A DNA stretch of 64,000 nt from Icerya purchasi (Eukaryota; Arthropoda; Insecta; Hemiptera; Monophlebidae), in contig CM077115.1 in the NCBI GenBank assembly GCA_039619475.1, positions 140,070,172 to 140,134,171 on the forward strand. The letters run 5' to 3'. Made by a program: the position numbers and the translations under genes. Positions within the stretch are counted from its first letter, which is position 1, and each line of letters starts with the position of its first letter. Under the pieces are notes generated by a model, which saw nothing but the letters and a program-made list of their open reading frames with translations, made no database searches and was not told the origin of the DNA. Positions 1-11,821 of this stretch are shown here, one piece after another.

Positions 1-2745
1 GGTTTAATTAATGCGGAATTATTTAAATCGTTATTTTACTGTGCTACTTCTGTTAAAACGGAGTTTTGATTTGTACGTCTCGGTAAAAAAGTTTCCACGG
101 GTTGTTTTTCGAAGACAAAGCTTTGTGATCGCGGGAGTTATTATAATATATAAATTTAATAAAGACGATGCTTGAATATAAAAGATAACGGATAAAAGTC
201 GATGACAAAAGTCGATTATTGCACAATTAAATATAAATCATGAAAAATGACTAATAAAATGAAATTAGAATATTTAAAAGTTTACAAAAAAAATTTAAAA
301 AGTTAAAAAAAACCTTAAGCAATGTTTACATTAAAAAAATATAAAAATTAAATTCAAATATAAATTAAAATTAAAGTGTTAGGGTTTTTCTTCAGCCTAA
401 AATGAATAATCTCTAACTCCATTATGGTTCTTCGATTTCCTCTTGAAACGTGAAAATTGATCGAAATGTTATAAAAGTCTGAATGGAAATGGTTAAATTA
501 GTCGATTCTATGTCAGTTACAACTAACGCCTCTAGCTTACTACTTGGTCGAAAAGTTGATTCAGGTTCTCGAAGAATAGACACGTTTGAGATAACGTTTA
601 GTTGGAGGATGCTCTCTGTATACATGTGGTTTTGTAGTATTTCATTTTTGGTAAAGTAGAAGAAACGTGTGAAACAATAACTTTTCTAGCGAACTTCGAT
701 TGGAAAGCCTTCCCATGTGTAGTTTGCGAGTTTTTAAGAAAAAATAATAATTCTATTATTAGCGACCGCAAAAGCCGTTTTTCGGGCTGTCGATTAGTGT
801 TACAGCTACAAAGTTTATATTCTACAATACAGTTAAAACTGATCCTTTCTCCTTGATTATGTAAGCGAAATTAATAATAGGTCTAGATTTTGCTTTTACA
901 GCGTAAGAAAAGCTTGTTTTATTTGCAAAGGAGGTTTCTAGTTATTTGGACGAGGGTAGATGTGGCAGAAGGGTTGAGGGGAGGAAGGGAAGAAAATTAT
1001 GCAGACATAACGATACGAGAATGTATGCGGTCGGTAACGGACCATCGTTATTTATTGTCCGATAACACGAATAGAACGAACAATGTGTTATTGTACTTAC
1101 AACCTGATATAATAGATACGGACGTAAAGCGATGAGAACCGAATTAATCTAATCCGATACCGACACTATGCACTTGCAACAAGTTTCCCCTGCAATAAAC
1201 CTTGAATTATCAAAACTATATATATAAATTAAGGCTCTTCTCGCAGGCCACTAACGCTTGTCTGCAGAATTAGAAAAATACCTCAGACGTAATCACTATT
1301 TCACCGGTAGCTCCCAAAGTCGAACAACGAGTTGACTCTGCCTTTTCCGTAATTTTCCGCTTACACAATCGCTGTTCCATATTTACAACTGAACTACTCT
1401 TCGTCTGCCTCGAATACTTGCCTTATTATCTCGTTCGAATAACTTTTTTCATTTTAAAGTATGACATTCAAAACCTTTTTTCCTCATAATCCTTTCGTTC
1501 AACCTATCCTGCTTATCTGTAGTTCTCCGCAATCGAAATCGTTGTTTCCTTTATTTCGATTACTAGTCATTCTGGAGTTCTTGGAAACAAGATGGCGCAC
1601 TGTGCTGCTAGGGACGACTCTCCTTCCGATTATCTTTCTTTAAATTACTCTCTCCTATTACTCGAAGCCTTTCTTTAAATCGCTTGTCTAAAAAGACTAG
1701 TAGGAATGGCTTTTCGAACTGCTCATTACCTACTTTCTATCAAACCGTCTGTCTTTCATCTATTCTCTCTTACGATCAAGAAAAACAAAAGTATTACTCG
1801 TCTTAGGATATCCCCTAATGCACTTTTATCTCGTTCTATGATTCGATTCACTTTTATACCCCTTGCGTCATGTTCCTGTCCTCTTCGCTGATCGTATACT
1901 TTACCCTTATCAACGCGCTTTTCCGGTAATTCGGAGATTTTTCTTCTTTCTTGAGAACATCACCCCGTACTCAAATTTTTATAATGATATCCTTTTCGCT
2001 CCAAATTTCAGACCTACGGCTAAAAACATTCGTTAAGAAAAAAAGGAAAAAAAAAGGGGGGGGGGAGAAAAAAAACTAAGATGGTACTTCTCAATCTGAA
2101 AAATCTACGGTTTATTGAGTATATCAGGTAGCGGTTAGTATGATCGGTTGAGCACATACGCCTTTATCAGGCTAATTTAGAATTAAAATATAATCCGAGA
2201 AATTAACATTCCTATAATTGCTCTAAAATTGAATTAGCCAGTTCCAGCTTTATATTTACGGGGATTATTCGCATTTTCTGCCAAAAACAATGTAAACAAT
2301 TTCCGGGCCAGGTTAATTTACTCCACCATTGTAAATTATCCAGATATTTCTGTGCATAAATACAAGTCAGTAATGCAGAAAGATTTCACCTGCATTTTAG
2401 AAATAAAAATTTTAATTTCATTGCAGCTCTTCAGATACTAATTCTACATTTTTTGTTCAACAAGTTTTTAACTAAAGCTATTTTTCCGCATATACACATG
2501 TGATCGGTCAAAATTATTCAAGTTATATTTAACAAAAATTAATTTTTATAAATGTTCTTATGCTTACTTTAAAGAAATTGGAATAGTGAAAATTTACTAA
2601 TTGTTAGAAACGCAATATACCGAAAGTATGGACCAATTAACTTTAATAACATATACTAAAGTTCAAATTGAAAAATAATAAAACGCAATACGTGAATCAG
2701 CAATAGTTTTGTTTTCAAAATATTCAAAAATGTTAATTTTATATC

Positions 2746-2751
<6 letters not shown>
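1..2751. other. AT-rich stretch, no gene seen
   Basis: I found no recognisable coding region or element end here. The open frames are short and lack family motifs. A run of ten G flanked by A-runs lies at 2056-2065. This may hold regulatory DNA or very old repeats, but nothing in the sequence supports a specific call. Confidence 0.5.

Positions 2752-2797
<46 letters not shown>
2752..2797. repeat. (TA)n microsatellite
   Basis: About 23 uninterrupted TA dinucleotides. It directly precedes the interspersed repeat that starts near 2800. Confidence 0.95.
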
Positions 2798-2799
<2 letters not shown>

Positions 2800-2801
<2 letters not shown>

Positions 2802-4221
2802 AAAATGAAGTATGTATGTATGTTTGTCCAGTATGCGATCCTGTACTACTGGACGGAACATGCTAAAATTTTCAGGGTGTATTCATGTTGTCCCAACGAA
2901 GGTTTTAAGGTGCGGCTGAGTTTTCTATCCTCTCTCCTTCATGATATATGAGGTTTTAAGAAGTTGAAATGAGACCAGCGGTACAGAAATGTATACGGGA
3001 CGAGTAGAAAAAAAGATTAATTTTTATACTATTTTAAATAAAATGATTACCATGGTAAATATAAATTAAACGTAAAAATTAAAATAAAACGATTAGTATG
3101 GTAAATAAAAAACACTAGATGACATTTTACTAATTTCTGGCGTAAGTAAATACATCGCGTCCTCTGTTACTTTACTTTTTGCTTTACTGAAATCATTAAA
3201 TCTTCACGATATTATGTAAACATGCAAGTTGCACTCCTAGCCTAGCTGCTGTACTCATTGCGGAAATTTAAAAAAAAAGTAGTGTTTTCCATTACTTTCA
3301 CAGAGAAATAAAAAATCCTGCATCGGAATTTTTAATATTTGCTTCCGGGAATGTTATATATACCCAAATTCGAAATTTTTACTCAACTAATGTTATTTTG
3401 ATTTTATTGGTAATAAATTAAAGTTTAATAAAATTCTCGAGATGAAGAATTCGGAAGGTATGAGTGAAGAAGATGTTCTCTTAAATGTGTAATTATGGGA
3501 GATCACAATGTGAATATAACTTGGTCTCTTCAATACGATGGCTGTATGTGCTGTTTAGTTGGGCGAAACTTTTTATTAGATCATGACACAAAAGTTATAG
3601 AAAGACTGTGACAATCTTCAGCTAAACGTAAAACCTGAAGACTTTTTTTTTTTTTATTGGACAGTAATAAATATGTTTCCTAAAGCGGGAATGAATCTTT
3701 ACATAAATATTATTCTAAATAAAACAAAAATTTCTTTATTAATTTCTAAGTACAGATTTAAACGGTTATTAATACATGGGCGAAGCTGTGGGTATCAGGA
3801 AACAAGACTGGAAGCGATTTGGGTATGCAATGCTCAAGTCCGTTCATCTGAAGCAGACGAGCAACGGGAAGCAAGACCCTAAACCGTTAGAGTTCACATT
3901 CAGAGAAGGAGAGGTCGAGTGAAGAAGATGTTCTCTTAAATGTGTAATTATGGGAGATCACTGTGTGAATATAACTTGGTATCTTTAATACGATGGCTGT
4001 GTGTGATGTTTAGTTGGGCGAAACTTTTTATTAGATCACGACAGACAAGATATAGAAAGAATGATAATCTTCAGCTAAACGTCAAAAGGGGAAGACCATT
4101 TTTTGTTGAGTTGTGATAAACATGTTTCACAGAGAAAGAATCTTTACATACGAAACAAAACATTTTTTATTAATTTCCAAGTACAGATTTAAACGGGTAC
4201 ACGGGCGAAGCGGTAAGTAAC
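2800..4221. repeat. Non-autonomous interspersed repeat with two direct copies of a ~300-bp segment
   Basis: A block at 3462-3797 is repeated in the same orientation at 3917-4221, with many shared words such as GTGAAGAAGATGTTCTCTTA and AACTTTTTATTAGATCA. Both copies end in a GGGCGAAGC(T/G)GT motif. The segment at 2805-2945 (TATGTATGTTTGTCC followed by ACTGGACGGAACATG) looks like the opposite end of the same kind of element. No protein is encoded, and the frame at 3673-3882 is incidental. Similar GGGCGAAGC-ending repeats are known to me from other arthropod genomes, but the class is uncertain. It could be a SINE, a MITE or a Helitron derivative. Confidence 0.5.
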
Positions 4222-5462
4222 AATTAGTAAAGTTATAAATGAAACTGAATTGCCACTAGGTATAGAAATAAAAGCGTTTATTCTTTTCGAAATATTTTTA
4301 TTTTTATTTTATTTATTTATTTTACGTGTCGTACACAGCAACTTAGGCTAGAGACACGGCAAGAAATTACAAAATTATGAAAGTTGAAAGAACGGAAAAA
4401 AGATATTTACTTCTTGTATCGAGTTCAAATAGCGTAACGAGTTTCATTTTTAAACTGCATATTTCAATATACTTTATTTTTTATCACTTTTTTTAATTTT
4501 CATCAAAGGTTCCAGATATTACATTAGCTAATTTTATAAGTCTGAATATGGCTCCTTATTTGTCCGAAGAAGATATTCTTTTACCTTAAGTTATTGCAAA
4601 GATTTTATGATTGTTAATGTTGCTATTGAATACTATTTTTTGTTATCACTGTCGTCATTATTATTATTTTTATTAGTATCATTATTGCTGCTATTTATTT
4701 AAACCGGAAACATTTCACTAATTTATTGTTCTTTTACTTTTATCTAATTCCTTGTTAAATGAGATTGTTCGCTGAAAAATAATAATATATATAATAACCG
4801 TAATTTTCAGTCATTTGATCTTCATTAAGAGTTCGTTTATTACTCCTTTTTGCAAAAATCCTTCAATCGACTTGAAATTTTGAATGAACATAGTTTTTAT
4901 ACGAGGAAAGAAGTCACCGATTCTTTTCCCTCTACTTTCGGTTAACCTGGTCGAACGACTTAGATAAAATAAAGAACGATTCGAAAGTCCACTGAAACTA
5001 GCCGAGTAACTGAAGCGAATGTTACCTCGAGAGGGTAATTTTTTCTAATCGCGAAGAATCTTTTGGCCAAGTTAAATCTGCCACTGATTTCATTTGCAGA
5101 CGGAAGACATTGAGACTTAATTTTATATTTCGCCTTAACTAATTTACCGGCTCTTTGTTAACAATTCGCAATCAAACCTTAGCGCCCTTAATACTTTCTT
5201 CCTCCCATTTCGCGAGTTATTTGCATTATATTCTTAACATCGCACCGAAAAGGTCCTCCAGTTCCACTTCACTTTCGATTTCTCATCGTCTTATAACTGC
5301 CTATCCCAATTTTTGTTGTAATTTCATTTATTTCTGTTTTATTTTTTTTTCTCATATCCATCTAATTGATTTTTGAAACATGTGTACAGAATTTTAAAAA
5401 TTTTACTGTCCTTTTCTAAAAGTTAATATTTAAATTTAAATTTCAAAACTATTTTTCTTTTT
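4222..5462. other. AT-rich stretch, no gene seen
   Basis: No supported gene. A TTTA/TTTTA-rich tract at about 4285-4325, followed by non-repetitive sequence, could be the A-rich 3' tail of a minus-strand retroposon, but no coding part could be attached to it. Confidence 0.4.
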
Positions 5463-6175
5463 TGAGCTCGTCAACCGAGGATTTTCATCCAGAAACAAAT
5501 AGAAAAGGAAGGAGAATTATATCTTGATACGGCCAGTTATTGTTAAGAGGAAGGAACAAATAGTACAAACGATGTGTGGAGAAGGAAAAGACAGAATATA
5601 AGAGACACAATAAAGAATAGGAAGACCAGGTCGTGGCAAACTGAAATAGAAAGCAGAAAGCTCAAGAGAAAGAAATTAACATTTAAATAAACATATAATC
5701 AGTATCGCAAACAAGCTCTTCATTTTAATGGAGAGAACAATACGGAGAGGCAAGCAACGAAAAACAAAAACAGAAGGAAGATAATAAAGTATGGCTTAAG
5801 AGTGCAAACGAATAATGGAGACAACAACAGAACGACGAAGTGAAAGAAACAAAGAAAACCACGGATCGGCAGGAAGACTGGATTCAACAGACAGATAAAA
5901 AGAACAATTGTTAGAAAAAGAGGAAACGTATACATTCGATCCCAAAGTCTGAGATGAAAACCTTTGCATAACGGAAGGAGATTAGACGATGGGACTTTTT
6001 TAAAGAAAAAATTGGGAAGAGGCAGTAACCTGATCTAAGGAGTCCGCCGCTTCATTACCGAAAATACCCGAATGGCTAGGAACCCACAGCAAATCAATTT
6101 GAATAGAATGGAGGGAAGAAAAAACGTGGATTGAAAACACAGGAATGATCAGGTAGGGGAGAACAAATGAACAAA
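5463..6175 (-). pseudogene. LINE-A copy 1: 3' end of an RNase H-bearing non-LTR retrotransposon
   Basis: The reverse strand encodes the C-terminal part of a LINE ORF2. At about 6035-6110 it reads WVPSHSGIFGNEAADSL, the last conserved RNase H block (histidine and aspartate). A degraded zinc-binding tail follows near 5690-5720. The same DNA is found at 54597-55200, where the 3' end again begins with GCTCGTCAACCG on the plus strand and is better preserved. Frameshifts and stops break the frame, so it is dead. APE-type LINEs with an RNase H domain belong to the I/LOA/Tad-like group; the exact clade is inferred. Only the last ~0.7 kb is present, as expected of 5' truncation during target-primed reverse transcription. 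Confidence 0.7.
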
Positions 6176-6437
6176 TGGCCTAAAGGGCAGTCATGAAATC
6201 AGATATAATCAAGAATTTGTTAAATCAGTCAGTGATAAGGTTGGTTTATACGTGCGTCTTTAAATGTTTGTCTCGTTTCAATTCTCGACTGATAAGTACA
6301 AAAATTCTCATCTACGTTCATTCGTTATAAGCAATTGATAAATCTCCATTCAACAAATCTTATACATGCACATACATTTGTAACTACATTTACACACACT
6401 AACACTTAGCATAACCCAAACATAAACACACTTAAAG

Positions 6438-6897
6438 ATGGTAGTGGTACAACCGTCAACAAAAAAAAAAAAAAAAAAAAAACCGTCAACATTATTTACC
6501 TATATTATTATGTATAACGATAAGGGCGATATTAGCCGTCCCCCTGCCGTCGATAGCGTTGATTGCAATAATGAATATAGTATGAATATTGATAATAGTA
6601 ACACAAACTCTCGATGCTCTTCATTTATACAAGATAACTGAAAATTCAATGATAATAGATAATAATGAACATAATCAAGCGGATCAGAATAATCATAATA
6701 AGATAAACAATAATAATAATAATAATAATCAAATCAAATCAAATAACGTTTATTATTATTATTACTATAATAGACCATCTATGCACATATTTGCGCGAGC
6801 GATGGGTTCTTTAAAAGAAAAAAGAAAAACAATAAAAATTTTCTTCGCAATGGAAACCCTTAAAAAAATAAATGAACAAATAAAAATAAAAGTATAA
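6438..6897 (+). other. Short low-complexity reading frames, possibly a LINE ORF1 start
   Basis: An ATG at 6438 opens a 67-codon frame (MVVVQPST, then a lysine run). A second overlapping frame at 6589-6897 contains asparagine and tyrosine runs from (AAT)n and (TTA)n tracts. The upstream 200 bases look like a 5' leader, and the proline/serine/asparagine-rich composition would fit the N-terminus of a LINE gag-like ORF1, but no zinc knuckle or other motif is visible. The lysine run comes from the poly(A) insertion at 6461-6480. This is not a confident gene. Confidence 0.2.
6451..6490 (+). repeat. Poly(A)-only retroinsertion with 10-bp target duplication
   Basis: AACCGTCAAC at 6451-6460 is repeated exactly at 6481-6490, and the only sequence between the copies is twenty A residues. 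This is the expected product of target-primed reverse transcription that copied nothing but a poly(A) tail. The added 30 bases keep the surrounding frame open. Confidence 0.75.
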
Positions 6898-6944
6898 AAT
6901 TAAATACAATAAAAGATAGTTTCCAAACAACTAGTCAAAGATTT

Positions 6945-8695
6945 TTCCGCCTGACATAATTACTGCTTTGTTCTTTGAGTATAAGGCGATTATTATATGA
7001 ACAATTTTCTTTGGACATCCGAGTTTAATCAGAGTATTAAAAAGAGTCCTACGATTGACAGAGTCGAATGCTTTTGTCAGATCTATAAGTGCTATGTAGA
7101 GTCCAGTCTGTTATTCAAAAGCCTTTTCCTGTAATTGTCTTGCTGTAAAAATCATCGGCAATGCAGCTTCGGTTGTTGCGGAAACTGTTCGAGATTCGGG
7201 CATAATTCTTTCGAAAATTGGGGTGATTCGGTCGTAAATGACCTTAGCCAGTACTTTACCTGTTGTTGTGGACAGTAGCGATATTCCCCGGTAAAATGAG
7301 CAATTTTACTTTTCCCCTTTTTTCTTATACATGTTTACAATCATTGATAAACTAAAGTACAAGGGTATAGTTTCTTGATTCCAGATCATTTCAAACATTT
7401 TTCCTAGATGTTTTGCAAGACTGAGTCCACCAATTTTCAAGATCTCTGCTAGGATACCATCGGAACCAGGTGCTTTCACATTTTTAAGTCCGTCTATTGT
7501 CTGCTTAATTTAAAATACTTTTGCTTTATAATCCATGTTGGTATATTCATCGTACGATGGAAGGGGATCCGTTGAGCTTCTTTATTCCATTTTCGACCGA
7601 TTGCTTGCTCACATATCTGTTGTGCACCTTGCTTTTGGCTACTACGAGTCTTTGGATCTCAAACTGGTTATCGTAAAACCAATCATTCTTTACATTAACT
7701 TGTTTTCCGAGCAATGACGAGCAGCATTTTTAAATAGAACTCTTGGAGGTATTCCAAACGTCTTCAGCTGTTCTCTGTGCTTTCAGGTTTATTTGGGAGA
7801 TTGCTCTCTGTAATTCGTGCATGGTTTTTTGCTCAGTACTATTGGCTTGCGAAGACTGTTTACATTTAATTTCCTAACGCAACTCGTAATTGAAATCTAT
7901 ATTGTGCGCGGCCGTAGGTGAATTCGCATTTTAGAGAGCACCATGGGGTGGTCTGTATCAGCTTCGGCTCCTCTCATGACACGTGTGTTATTTTGACGTC
8001 CCGAATGTCCGACTTTCTAACTATAATGTAGTCGATAAGATGCCAATGTTCTGAGTATGGGTGCTTTCATGTTGCGATATACTTGTGTTTCAGTTTAAAG
8101 TATGTGTTTGTTATAGCCAGGTCGTTTTCTGCACATAAATTAAGGACCAATAGACCATTATCGTTAGCTTTCCCAATTCCATACCTGCCAATAGTTCCTG
8201 GCCAGATTTTCCAGTTTGAGCATTAAAGTCACCAAGTAGAATGATCTTATCTGCTTCAGGTATATTACGCAGTTCACTTTTTAGTTCGTAGTAAAATTTC
8301 CCTTTCTCGCTGTAGCTACTAGAGTAGGGGCATATGCTGATATGATTGTGGTATATTTATCATGAACAAGAGGTATTCGTAAAATCATAAGACCCTCATT
8401 AATGCCTATTGGGAGCTCAGGTAGATTTTTCAAAATACTGGTTTTGATAACGATTCCGACACCATGAGTTCTGGGTTGTTTTGACCTTTTTCCTTTTCAG
8501 AAGAATGTATATTCATCGGTCATTTCCGATAGCTTGCCCCTCTTCTTCGCATCGAGTCTTACTGACTGCTGTGATGTCGACGTTATATTTCTTTAATTCA
8601 CAGGCTATGATGACAGTTCGCCTTTCTGGTAAACTGGTATTTAAACCTATCATGGTTCTAATATTCCAAATGGATACTCTTAAGAATCTTACATT
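6945..8695 (-). pseudogene. CR1/L2-like LINE ORF2 (endonuclease plus reverse transcriptase), decayed
   Basis: Read from high to low coordinates, the reverse strand gives an APE endonuclease start (VSIWNIRTM near 8690), ILLGDFNAQTG near 8245, and a C-terminal endonuclease block with IDYIIVRKSD near 8030. The reverse transcriptase follows: KAPGSDGILAEILKIGG near 7450, VNMYKKKGK near 7330, FTARQLQEKAFE near 7130, and the catalytic ALIDLTKAFDSVNRRTLF near 7070. It ends around 6945, before the second catalytic block. Stops and frameshifts are spread throughout, so there is no functional product. The endonuclease-to-RT spacing and the IDLTKAFD and KKKGK signatures match the abundant CR1/L2-type endonuclease-reverse transcriptases; the clade name is by memory of motifs. 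The RT C-terminus and 3' UTR are missing. Confidence 0.8.
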
Positions 8696-9394
8696 TATTT
8701 GTATTTATTTTGCTGTTATTTCAACCGCTCGAGTTGGGCGCCCCCTGGACGCGGTGTATTCTAAGCAAGTAGTGATAATGGACTTTGTTTAGTTTACTTT
8801 TTCTAGGCCTTTCCCTTGATGTAGGGGAAGCAATGCGTTCCTGAAGAGGCTGCTTCGCCGCGCGTCCACTATGCTTACAAGCGACCAAATCTCAGGCCAC
8901 CTTGCGTGCAGAAACTTAGCTATAGGCTTCTAGCTAACCAGGCCTGCCTCCGTCACCGTCTTCGCTTCGCCGCACGACTTGAGATGTGCACCTTGAAGTG
9001 CGCGAAATTATTAAGAAAGTGGTTGCACACTCGCATCACTTCTGCGAATATTAAACGACGCCAGTTCCAACGGTATCCCGAAGCAGAACAATCGGAGCAA
9101 TTGCAATACAACTGGGCAGAAGGACAGTTGAATTCGGACCGTATGATGAAGTTAATTTTTTTAAAATATGGCATGATATATATTTCATTCGCATCGTTGT
9201 TTATTTATTTATTCGATGATTTAATAGTTAGTATCTTGAATGTTACTGCCTACACAAATGGGGTTACTATCTACTTGCCTTCTTCTGCATTTGTTGTCAC
9301 CCAACTATGTTGTTTGACTTAACAGGTCCGCCACAAGAAGGCTGCAGATAGGACTTAGGCAGTGCAAATCGTGCGTGACACCACTTCTGGCGGC
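8696..9394. other. No supported gene; probable LINE 5' leader and junction DNA
   Basis: The GC-richer part at 8800-9120 borders the CR1/L2 endonuclease and may be its 5' leader. Frames at 8906-9322 (+) and 8953-9174 (-) lack motifs and overlap each other. I leave them unassigned. Confidence 0.35.
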
Positions 9395-9855
9395 ATACCT
9401 GTATCAGAGTAGAAAGCTACTCACTCCGGTAACCCACTACATGCCTCATTTGGACACCATTTCGATGCAGAATAAATATTGGGAGAATAAAAAAATCCCA
9501 TTAATACTTAAAAACTATCAAAAATTAAATAATATTGACATATCAACAAATATTAAAGCTCCAGCCTATAATGCACCGTATTCAAATTGGATAACACCAA
9601 TATATGCGGATGTTGATTTAGGAACATTTCATAACAAGAATAGTCTAAACGAACAAATATTAAATAGCACAATACAAACAAAATACAGTGAATTCGAAAT
9701 TATTTACACAGATGGATCAATAAAAGAAGATGGACACAAGTATGTGCCGCGGCGGTATGTAATAAAACTAAAAATAACTTAAAACCATTTCGACTTCCAA
9801 AACTTTATTCATCATGTACAGCGGAAATAATGTCTATTCAGAGAGCATTTTTTAA
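9395..9855 (+). pseudogene. LINE fragment: connector plus first half of an RNase H domain
   Basis: The frame up to 9782 encodes the connector that precedes RNase H in I/Jockey-type ORF2 proteins, then EFEIIYTDGSIKEDG (RNase H core 1, catalytic D in YTDGS) at about 9690-9735. After a frame change, LYSSCTAEIMSIQRAF (core 2, catalytic E in TAEI) occurs at 9802-9850. The domain then stops, and its third and fourth blocks reappear at 11563-11791, after an insertion. RNase H would remove the RNA strand during retrotransposition. The fragment is dead from frameshifts. Confidence 0.7.
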
Positions 9856-11562
9856 GATCTTCTCGGTGTATAACTGTATTGTGTTTAAGCGTTATCTTTT
9901 CGGAGTTTAGTTAGTAATTTACGCTAAATTAAATAATGCTTCCTCCCCCCTCCGCCGACCGGAAAGAGGGGCGGCAAACCGTTTCCTTCCGTAAAACCTA
10001 ATGAAACCTTTGTCGCTGATCGAACGGACCAGCCAGGTAAGTATAAAAACACACCAGGGAAGCCACTCATACACACACAGAATACACCTACAACCCCCGT
10101 AACCGCCAAACCGGTTACCGGTGACACCGTTACGCATATTTCTGCACAGCCATACACACTTCTTCCGCCACACAAAACCTTGCATCCGCATCGACCTCGC
10201 AAACAATAAGCATTATTATCTGATAACATCAACTCAGCGTCTAATGCCGCTGATAACAAATCCGTTGCAATGCCGATAACTACGGAAGCTTCCTTCGCAT
10301 CAAAAGTAAAATCTAATAAAAGAATTATTTCACTGAATGATTTTAATTTTCCATCTGAAGTACAAGGCATAATCTTTCCATTCTTAACCAACTACGATAT
10401 CCGCGATTATTTTATTGCGCTAAAAGGCCTAGTCGGAGGGCCATTAAGCATTATTTCCGGTTCTCGGATATCAAAAAACAAAGAATTATAACTTTTCTCA
10501 AAACCAAAAAATTAACAAACGTATTTTCCGTCAACGACGCCGAGATAAATTTGGGGAACCAAATAATTACAGCACGACGAATCAAAATTCCAACTAATAG
10601 ATTAATACTCTCCAACGTATCGGCCACTATTCTCAATAGCAAACTAATCCTATACCTTCAATCTATACCATCCTTAAAAATAATATCTCCAGTGTCCATA
10701 TTACGAGTTAACCCATCCGATGAAGAGAATTTGGCCATATAATCACTTGGCGAGGACAGCTGAATATTAAGAAAATTAACTGCTCTAATCTACCAGAAAC
10801 CTTCCTTATAAAGCATAATGAACATGACCATCGCATCTTCTTGCAACTAGAAACCATGTACGTTCCAACTATAATAAAACTAACCAAACAGAAGTAAAAC
10901 AGCTGAAATTGAGTAGTCCAACTCCTGAGATCCAAATGGAAACAGAAGTCGATCAGCAAAATACAAAACAAAAGCGGCCACATCCTGCAACATCAAATAG
11001 CTCGACTTGTAACGAAGAACTAACTTTCCCAACACAACCGCAGATCAAAAATCTTTAATATCTACTGCAGCGAATGAAGAAGCAATCGTAAACCAAACCG
11101 GAAATACAGGTGACTCTATATCCAAAAATGAACCGCCTTCCATAATTTAACCGAGAAGTGTAAACATCTGTTTGATGTTGAACTGCGACCTTTCTCATTA
11201 GAATACAATGAATTTAATGATTTGATTATTAATATTGCTACAAAACCAGACATCATGAATTATGTTGTAGAAGCAACAACCGACAAGGAGGGCTTATTGC
11301 ACACTTTAGCAACTCTTAAGCCTTTCCTAACAGGTCAGAAGATTAAAAACCGCTGTTCGCGAATTATCAAAAAATTGGGCACGTTGGCACCAGTCAGAAG
11401 ACGACTTCCAACAACCCATACGCTAAACACCAGAAAAGTATTAAAACAAATCAGTCATTTAAACTCCAGTTATTGCCGTATGCCGTAATAACCTAAGCAG
11501 TTATACACGGCTCATGGTAAGGGGGAAGAAAAAAAGAACAATCGGGAGGGTACAAAATAAAA
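9856..11562 (+). mobile_element. ORF1-only LINE insertion (half-LINE-like), decayed
   Basis: The segment is bounded by the 9-bp repeat ATTTTTTAA (9847-9855 and 11563-11571) and ends in an A-rich tail (ACAAAATAAAA). It carries a GC-richer leader (9900-10260) and then a gag-like ORF1 in broken frames. These are SFASKVKSN and NDFNFPSEVQGIIF (10280-10380), RRIKIPTNRLILSNV (10570-10620), LPETFLIKHNEHDHRIFLQL (10790-10850) and IKNRCSRIIKKLG (11340-11385). Each block lines up with ORF1 of the R1-clade element at 43036-44417 (for example FNFPSKEQAIVF, LINPKKRIIISNV, IPETVLIHYEEITYRIFL, KIQFTKIIKKL), so the identity as LINE ORF1 is firm. The CCHC knuckle expected after HRIFLQL is eroded. No ORF2 follows, which is unusual for a LINE insertion. 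Confidence 0.6.
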
Positions 11563-11790
11563 ATTTTTTAATATTGACAGATTCCATATAAACAATACAA
11601 AAAATAATTGCATCACCGATAACATAATATGCAAAATATTAAATATTATTGGTTCAAAAAAATAAAAATATATTGTAATATATTTCAAATGGGGATACCT
11701 GGACACAGCGGTATCTAGGGAAACGAAATAGTGGACAAATCAGCTAGAAAAATAAATCGAAATAATAGAATCCAAAAGGTTAAATACCGT

Positions 11791-11791
<1 letters not shown>
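11563..11791 (+). pseudogene. LINE fragment: second half of the interrupted RNase H domain
   Basis: The reading FLILTDSI at 11564-11590 gives RNase H core 3 (catalytic D in LTDS). The later frame reads GIPGHSGI, stop, GNEIVDKSARKINRN at about 11690-11750, the H and D block. Together with 9395-9855 it makes the complete order of RNase H motifs, split by the ORF1-only insertion. The fragment ends at the poly(T) that marks the next insertion (LINE-A copy 2). Confidence 0.65.
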
Positions 11792-11821
<30 letters not shown>

